NCBI GenBank assembly: GCA_002751075.1
Contig: NAOQ01001170.1
Span: forward strand, 1 to 10,790
DNA from: Ichthyophonus hoferi
Lineage: Eukaryota > Opisthokonta > Ichthyosporea > Ichthyophonida > Ichthyophonidae
Length of the DNA: 10,790 nucleotides
Reading direction: 5' to 3'
Shown here: piece after piece, positions 5,431-10,790 of the stretch
How positions within the stretch are numbered: position 1 is the stretch's first letter
Layout of the letters: each line of letters opens with the position of its first letter
Made by a program: the position numbers and the translations under genes
The notes under the pieces: generated by a model
What the model was told of the DNA's origin: nothing
The model's input: only the letters and a program-made list of their open reading frames with translations
Databases searched by the model: none

Positions 5431-6960
5431 AAGAGAGTTGCTCTATTTGGACAGTGGCTTAGAAATGTAATTGGCAATGCTGTCTGGGGATTCCCTGTGT
5501 TGAATTGCTGCTAAATGAATTTGATTTGATCTATGGGTGACAGAGTGCTGAATAGAGTAGGCAGTATTTGGTGGGCCTGGTTGCCTGATGGGGTTTGGTA
5601 CACTGTTAATTATTGCAAATGTTGAACCTGCTGTTAGGCTTGTCTTTTTTGAAAAGTGGGTTTTTTCCACTTTTGGCTATATCCCTTTTTAAACTGTAGT
5701 TTTCAGTGGAGTGATTACCAGGAAATTTGGAATGGAACTGACATGTGGCACATTGCTTCTAGTTGTATCTTGGGGAAGTTGCTGAAGAAAGACTGTTGGC
5801 AGTTCTTGTGTTGGTAAGATGTACTGTTGCCTGCCTGGTGAGAGCTCTGTCACAATGGACCATCATTGAATTGAGTGTTATTCAGGTAGGAAGTCCTCCA
5901 CAGGTAAGTTCCATACAATATAGGATTGGTCTTAGGGCTGGTCTGGTGGCATAGAGAATGTCAAATGCACAGGATATCTGTGCAGTCTTGTTCTGCTCAT
6001 AGAATGGGCCATTAAGTTAGTTAGTTATGGAGTGAGTTGATACAGAAACTTTAATGCAGATTCAGAAGAACAGATGTTAAAGTCATTTATAATCGTGTTG
6101 GTTCTTTTCATTTGTTGATTGTGAGCAATGTTGTATTTTGGTTTTAAATACAAACATGTTTGGTAAGCTCATTAAAGTATATCTAAGTTACTAATATTAG
6201 AATTGGGATATTCATCATGATCAATTAAGTTATGAAGATATGATCTGTGAAGATGTTTGTTATAGGGGATGCAACTTGTACAGTGAACTTCTTGAGTTTT
6301 CACAGGAGTTAGTGGATCACTGGGTCTGCTTTGATAATCGTCATTATAGCATAAGGAGTTTTTAATTTATTCTTTGTATCCCAATTCTGACAAAAGGTTT
6401 ACTTGTGATGTGTATTTTTGGCCAAATAGGTAAAGGATTAGTTTGATGGAATTGACTGGAATGTTTTAGCATGGCTGTACAAATACCTAGTTAGGAGGAT
6501 GATGCTTATTGGTTGAGGATACATCTGAATTTAAAGTTTTGTGGGCCCTGGTTGGAAATTGACTTCATGAGAATAATCCCTTGGCTGAAATTAAAATATA
6601 TTGAAGTGCATCATGAGGCTAATCATTGACGTCATCAGTCATTAGTTGGTTATTTTGATTCTGTTGAGCTACATTATTATTTCTGTCTTCCACAAAGCTG
6701 TTGAAGACTTAATAAGTGTTACCAATTAGGAGTGGGGGTCTCTGTTGCATCAAAGCTGTGTTAGATGGCTGGATGACAATGTTTACCTCTAGAGTAGGCA
6801 CATGTAGGTTATGATGTGGCAGACCAGTGTGAGTAAGTATGGGAGTGTAGGAATATGGTCCTGCCTGGGAAAGTAAAGTTGTCTTTTAGTAAAATTTGAA
6901 GCAAAGTAGTTTTGTGGAAGATATGTTGAAGGCCCAGATTTGAGCATAATTAATTATACA
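5431..6960 (-). other. Gag region of the copia fossil with zinc-knuckle-like motif
   Basis: At 5696-5753 the minus strand reads CATCQFHSKFPGNHSTENY, the kind of zinc-knuckle block found near the end of copia-type gag proteins. It is followed by a Lys/Pro/Ser/Thr/Gln-rich linker (5670-5443), as expected before the protease. Toward 6650-6690 a NNNVAQQNQNNQLM stretch is Asn/Gln-rich, consistent with the N-terminal part of such gags. The region is a broken relic; its right limit is set by the end of the A/C bias near 6960. Confidence 0.6.
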
Positions 6961-8889
6961 TTAAGTGTTACAGTACTATTTGGTAGTTACTTTCCATCAT
7001 TTAAGTGTGCTGACATAAACCAATTCTACCCAAATGCTTTCTATGTGTGCATAGTAATATATAATAGTATAAAATAGTGTACTACTTGTTTACCTATATG
7101 AAATATATGGGGATTTAATAATTCCACCTTCAGAAAGTTGTTTCCAGCTATATGTTGATTGGTACAGTATCATAGTGTATGATGATAATTGGTCCATATT
7201 TTGTGAATCTTGTGATAGTAATGTATTAACGATTATTAACGATCAGTATGCAATTTCTAATATTTGGAATTCATAACACTATGGGCTTACAATCACAGAA
7301 AAAATTCAATTATGGTGTGAATATTTTGAAATTTCTTTATCAACAAGCAAAATAATATTACAATTATAAAATAGAATATATGCTATATTATTATGGGAAG
7401 TATTATGACCAACACCACTTTTAGTAAGATTGCATAGAGAAATATGATCCATAAATCTGTACTACATCAAGATTACTATTTGTTGGCAATAATAAGGAGG
7501 GACAGGAGAATCCTTGCAACCTATATTCCTTTAGAAAGAGAGGAAATACTGAATTAAGTGTGTTTTTAATGTGCCCATTTGAAAATGCAGAGTACAGATA
7601 AGCTAAAACATATTTTTATTACTAAGCAAATCTATATAAATTGAAAACTAGGATTATAGGGTTGATAATACTAGGAGAGCACAGTTAGTTGGGCAGCCAG
7701 TTGTTGGCTGATGGCCCTATAATTGTACTGTTGAAGTCAATATTCCAAGTTGCCCCAACACCATTAAGGACTGCATGATATGTCCTTAGCAGCTGCAAAA
7801 CTGTAGAGACAATGGCAAAACGCTGCTGGATCTATCTAGGCAGGATGCCTATGCAATGCCTTATCTAGACTGACAAAATATAATCTGGAAAAACATAATT
7901 TAAAGCTGCAGGATTGCTGCATGATTGCTGCCATTGAATGTGGTATCTTGATTAATCATCTTGGATTGGCATATAGCATTTATTTGACAATAATCAGAGA
8001 TGTTTTGTGATTAACGTTTAGCATCAGTCTGAGATGTTCTTTGATGGCAGGTTTAGATTGCCCTAACCATTTTTCCAGATTGCATATGCAATAGTAACTG
8101 TTAATATTATTAAATAGTTATAGCTATATAAAGCAATGCCCAAATCAATCATATATTCTTATTTTAAAACTATATAATCATAAGACATTAATCTAAAAGA
8201 GGTTGAAATTTTATACTTTTTTATATAAGTATGAACTCTCATAAAGGTAATCTAATAGTCATGTATTGGCACTTGGATCCAGAAGAAAGGCAAACCTCTG
8301 CAATGGTCTTTACAAATAACATCTTTAAATCTTTATACTAGTGTTTTCTGAAAGTATTTACTATTACTTTTAGCATGTCCAGCACACAACTTTGATGGGT
8401 TATTGGCTGATATCACACATTTGCAAACGTGTAATTGACACTATGCCATATGCCTACATTTTAAAATATACTGGTGTCAGAACTAGGAAGCAGAGCATAG
8501 GCAGCTGATTATAAAGAAAAACTGTGGTGTTTAAAACTTGTTGTCATATATGGCAAGCATGTGCTATTGGTTTCTATTCAAGTAATGGTTAATTGCTAAG
8601 CAAGAAATATCAAACAATGTTTTCTGTGCTAAGTGTAATAGGGCTACACATCTAGATAATAGATCAAATCACCTTTTACACGTCTTCATTTAGGTAATTA
8701 ATAGAAGGTACATTATAGTGATCACTGCTTTATCAATCAAGTACCTACTTAATTCAGTCAGTCAATATAACTTTGAATTATTCTACAGAGGTTCAAAATT
8801 TAATGGCAATAATCCAATCCAAGTCATATTGTAATTTTTAATATTTTAAGTGAATGAACTTGATTTAAATAGTGTATTATCATTAATAA
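6961..8889. other. AT-rich DNA without recognised genes
   Basis: No frame here shows protein-like conservation and no LTR, SINE or RNA gene was recognised. Small items: an exact tandem duplication of TATTAACGAT at 7224-7243 (both units keep a CpG, rare in this window), a GATTGCTGC repeat at 7912-7932, and two related ~18-bp pieces (CAGAGATGTTTTGTGAT near 7996 and CTGAGATGTTCTTTGAT near 8029). The stretch 7680-8080 has somewhat more G+C and CTGC words than its surroundings and may be a decayed repeat. Confidence 0.4.
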
Positions 8890-9504
8890 AATAAACCTAG
8901 ATTTAGTTACTGGATTGAGATGATAAGTTAACGTAGTTTTGAGAGTTATCCTTGACATCAGAAATCTGCCACCAAACCATTGTCCACATTGTGTAGTTAA
9001 ATTAGAATTGCACTTATTACGGTGGAACTTATGTATAGATAAGTAGGAAGGCAGACAAACCTAATCAACGCCCAGCTCATCCTTCAATTATAAACAAAAT
9101 AAAACGATTTGTGGTAGTTTATATAAATTACCTACAGAGTTTGGAGGCTCAAATGAAGTGTTGCTTAGAAGTATCTTTTGCCAATCTAGTGATAGATGGA
9201 AGCAGTGCTTAGCTTGAATCCGTTTTCCATTGAAATATGAGATAATTTTGATATAAGAGAAGGAGTGTTATGATGATTCTATTCTCAGTTGTCTAAGGGA
9301 TTCTTCTACAAACTAAGGAGAGACTCCTGCCTTATTATACTTAGGTGTGCTTGTGGTAATAGCCCTATGTGAATGATCAGTGATAGGTGCTAAGACTGGG
9401 TGTACGTAATAGTCATTATTACCTTTAAACGTAATTAAACACTTCTCAGTGTTCTTGATAGGAGAAAAATCTGAACATTGATAATTATAATCAAGGGCCA
9501 ACAA
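8890..9504 (-). other. Doubtful coding relic on the minus strand
   Basis: A minus-strand frame of 63 codons (9504-9313) has a protein-like composition (LDYNYQCSDFSPIKNTEKC at its start), and protein-like text in shifting frames seems to continue to about 8900. No family was recognised and there is no start context, splice signal or repeat to support it. It could be a decayed transposon or pseudogene piece, or chance. Confidence 0.15.
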
Positions 9505-10320
9505 GAAACTAGGGCATTACTATAAAATATAATGGTTATAGAATACAGGACAAGTGTCTTCTAACCATCAACGGGAATATATATAAAATATTTTTTAGCA
9601 AGTTATAAGAGACATAAAGCTTTGTTTATAATGGTTTATGCCATTATCTATATCTTTATTGGTGGTTTTCATTTCATTTATCTTTTTTCATGACCCTTGT
9701 TTATCATGGATGCAAATATAGCTGTGCTCCATATTTTAGTCCAAAAAGAAATGGTTATATAGATTCTTATTGGGTAATGTGATCTACATGAGACCAGTAA
9801 AGCCCACTAGAATTGCTTAATCATAAAGTAATCTTAATTATTCAATTAGTCTAATATTTGTCCCTATTTGGACAGATGTTTAGCCAATGTTTACATTGCT
9901 AGTACAATTGCTCACTTAAAATTAATTTACATTGATGAATCATTTCATATGACTCAGAAAATCATTAAAACAGCTAATATTGGACCAATAATTTTATAAT
10001 TCACTTGTTAACATTTGATCAGCTGTTCAACATGTTCCTTTGGATTTGATGGTTTTGCATCACAAAGTTACTGGCATTAACATTGAGCCAGTCTATATGG
10101 CAGAAAAACACATCCCAGCCAACCTGATCAACTTGCCAAAAGAAAAAGAAAAAAGTAGATCTTCCTATAAACTCAAGTGATGAGGAGTTGTCTGTGTCGT
10201 CATAAAGAGCTAGTAGGGTGTTATTTTTTCTTAAAGATATTAGGTGTGTAAGGTGCCACACCTCAGAAGTTGGTAAGCCTAGTACTGCAACACACTTGTC
10301 TATTCTTGTTTATATTAATG
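9505..10320. other. AT-rich DNA without recognised genes
   Basis: No RNA gene or identifiable repeat was seen. It includes an A-rich purine run at 10137-10157 (CAAAAGAAAAAGAAAAAAGTA) and an 80-codon minus-strand frame (10261-10019) that reads through the T-rich complement of that run and has no recognisable domain. I do not regard that frame as a gene. Confidence 0.4.
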
Positions 10321-10327
10321 TAACTAA

Positions 10328-10371
10328 TCAGAGGTATGGTATAGTGATTAGAGCTTGAGTAGTTCAGTAAC
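10328..10371 (+). repeat. SINE-like tRNA-derived head (MIR/CORE-SINE-like), decayed
   Basis: GGTATGGTATAGTGATTAGAGC (10333-10354) resembles the A-box part of tRNA-derived SINEs and is close to the MIR head AGTATAGCATAGTGGTTAAGAGC. A weak B-box-like AGTTCAGTAAC follows at 10361-10371, closer than in an intact tRNA head. No body or tail was recognised. If it is MIR-related it would support a vertebrate host. Confidence 0.3.
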
Positions 10372-10407
10372 AACTTAATCAGTTAAGTAATTAAGTCTTT
10401 GAACAAT

Positions 10408-10446
10408 ATTGCAAAAGCTCCTATACTCACAGGGGGCTTTTGCAAT
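10408..10446. other. 11-bp perfect hairpin ATTGCAAAAGC / GCTTTTGCAAT
   Basis: Arms at 10408-10418 and 10436-10446 are exact reverse complements; the stem extends three more pairs inward (one G.T) around a loop of about 11 bases. It may be the centre of a decayed MITE or a folded RNA element. No matching outer inverted repeats or target-site duplication were seen. Confidence 0.6.
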
Positions 10447-10790
10447 CTAAGAAAAAGTTGAGTTTGTGATCATGGGGATATTGCAGACTTAAGTAATGAA
10501 ATTAGAGCAGGGATGTATCTAGAAGCTCTAAAGTATCTGAATTGACTTTAAATAAGAGTTGTTACTTTTATGGGGAACTTGTTAGACTGACTGTTTAAGA
10601 ACAAAGGTGAAATATATTGGTATTGTTACTGCTAAATGTTGATTCTGCATCACTGTTATGGACATGTGATGTATGTATGCATGCATATATGTATGAATGT
10701 ACACATTATAGATAAAAACGAACAATACAACTTTAATTCACCATTAAGCAAATGCAGATTCATCGGGTATCCAAGTCTTCCTAAAATACC
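10447..10790. other. AT-rich right end without recognised genes
   Basis: No coding signal, RNA gene or large repeat was seen apart from the short microsatellite at 10667-10704. Confidence 0.4.
10667..10704. repeat. Short TGTA/TGCA microsatellite
   Basis: GTGATGTATGTATGCATGCATATATGTATGAATGTAC is an imperfect (ATGT)n/(ATGC)n tract of about nine units, a common simple repeat in animal genomes. Confidence 0.75.

Larger units (their letters stand above)
3611..6960 (-). mobile_element. Ty1/copia retrotransposon fossil, gag to integrase, minus strand
   Basis: From about 6960 down to about 4010 the minus strand carries copia polyprotein parts in the right order: gag, protease/pre-integrase, integrase. 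LTR D follows as 3' LTR. The plus strand is conspicuously G/T-rich across this span (A/C-rich in sense), and the bias fades near 6950, which sets the right limit. Integrase before any reverse transcriptase is the Ty1/copia order. Reverse transcriptase and RNase H were not recognised, and no 5' LTR was recognised to the right. It is broken in dozens of places and is clearly old, in line with its low CpG content and the diverged LTRs. Family call is firm from the integrase; exact limits are approximate. Confidence 0.75.

Noticed and set aside
5763-5954. 63-codon plus-strand ORF
   Set aside because: It is antisense to the gag region of the copia fossil and is open only because of the strand bias there.
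6900-7450. A 5' LTR for the minus-strand copia fossil
   Set aside because: I looked for the shared LTR blocks (CAATTATAATGCA, GATAAGATTATG, TGACTTGCAAGTCA) to the right of the gag region and found none.
7990-8060. Tandem duplication of a GAGATGTT(T/C)T(T/G)TGAT piece
   Set aside because: Only two short imperfect units about 33 bp apart; expected by chance in AT-rich DNA and tied to no other structure.
10019-10261. 80-codon minus-strand ORF
   Set aside because: It includes a run of Phe codons from the complement of an A-rich tract; no domain and no supporting signals.
10337-10371. A functional tRNA gene
   Set aside because: A-box and B-box-like words are too close together, the B box is poor, and no cloverleaf stems can be drawn.

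Overview
The window looks like non-coding DNA from a large, methylated animal genome. It is about two thirds A+T. By eye it holds only about 35 CpG dinucleotides, far fewer than the nearly 300 its base composition predicts. There are no operons, ribosome binding sites or dense ORFs, so a prokaryote or compact virus is excluded. A degenerate tRNA-derived SINE-like head near the right end resembles the MIR/CORE-SINE head and hints at a vertebrate, but the species cannot be fixed from this sequence.

Layout. Bases 1 to about 6960 are a nest of old Ty1/copia-type LTR retrotransposon remains. Four diverged copies (A, B, C, D) of one roughly 450-520 bp LTR lie at 65-510, 719-1239, 2062-2530 and 3103-3610. 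A, B and D are on the minus strand and C is on the plus strand. Each has TGTTAA/TTAACA-type ends, U3 sub-repeats, and a TATA box or TATA-like stretch in three of the four. B is followed by a primer-binding site like the one Drosophila copia uses (an initiator-tRNA-Met internal site). B, a short internal stretch and A form one very shortened element. C has a purine tract on its upstream side and a primer-site-like sequence on its downstream side. D closes a longer minus-strand fossil (about 3611-6960) with recognisable gag, protease/pre-integrase and integrase parts. All are long dead.

Between LTR D and the integrase fossil, on the opposite strand, is the best open reading frame of the window (3702-4004, 100 codons, good start context). 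It has a basic nuclear-localisation-like patch and an acidic C-terminal half. I do not recognise it. Its last codons form a perfect 14-bp hairpin.

Bases 6960-10790 are AT-rich intergenic or intronic-type DNA with no gene I can recognise. They hold a doubtful minus-strand coding relic (8890-9504), a SINE-like fragment, an 11-bp perfect hairpin and a short TGTA/TGCA microsatellite. Nothing here works as a pathway. The main points of interest are the vertebrate-like setting of a copia family, the conserved architecture of its LTRs, and the antisense ORF.
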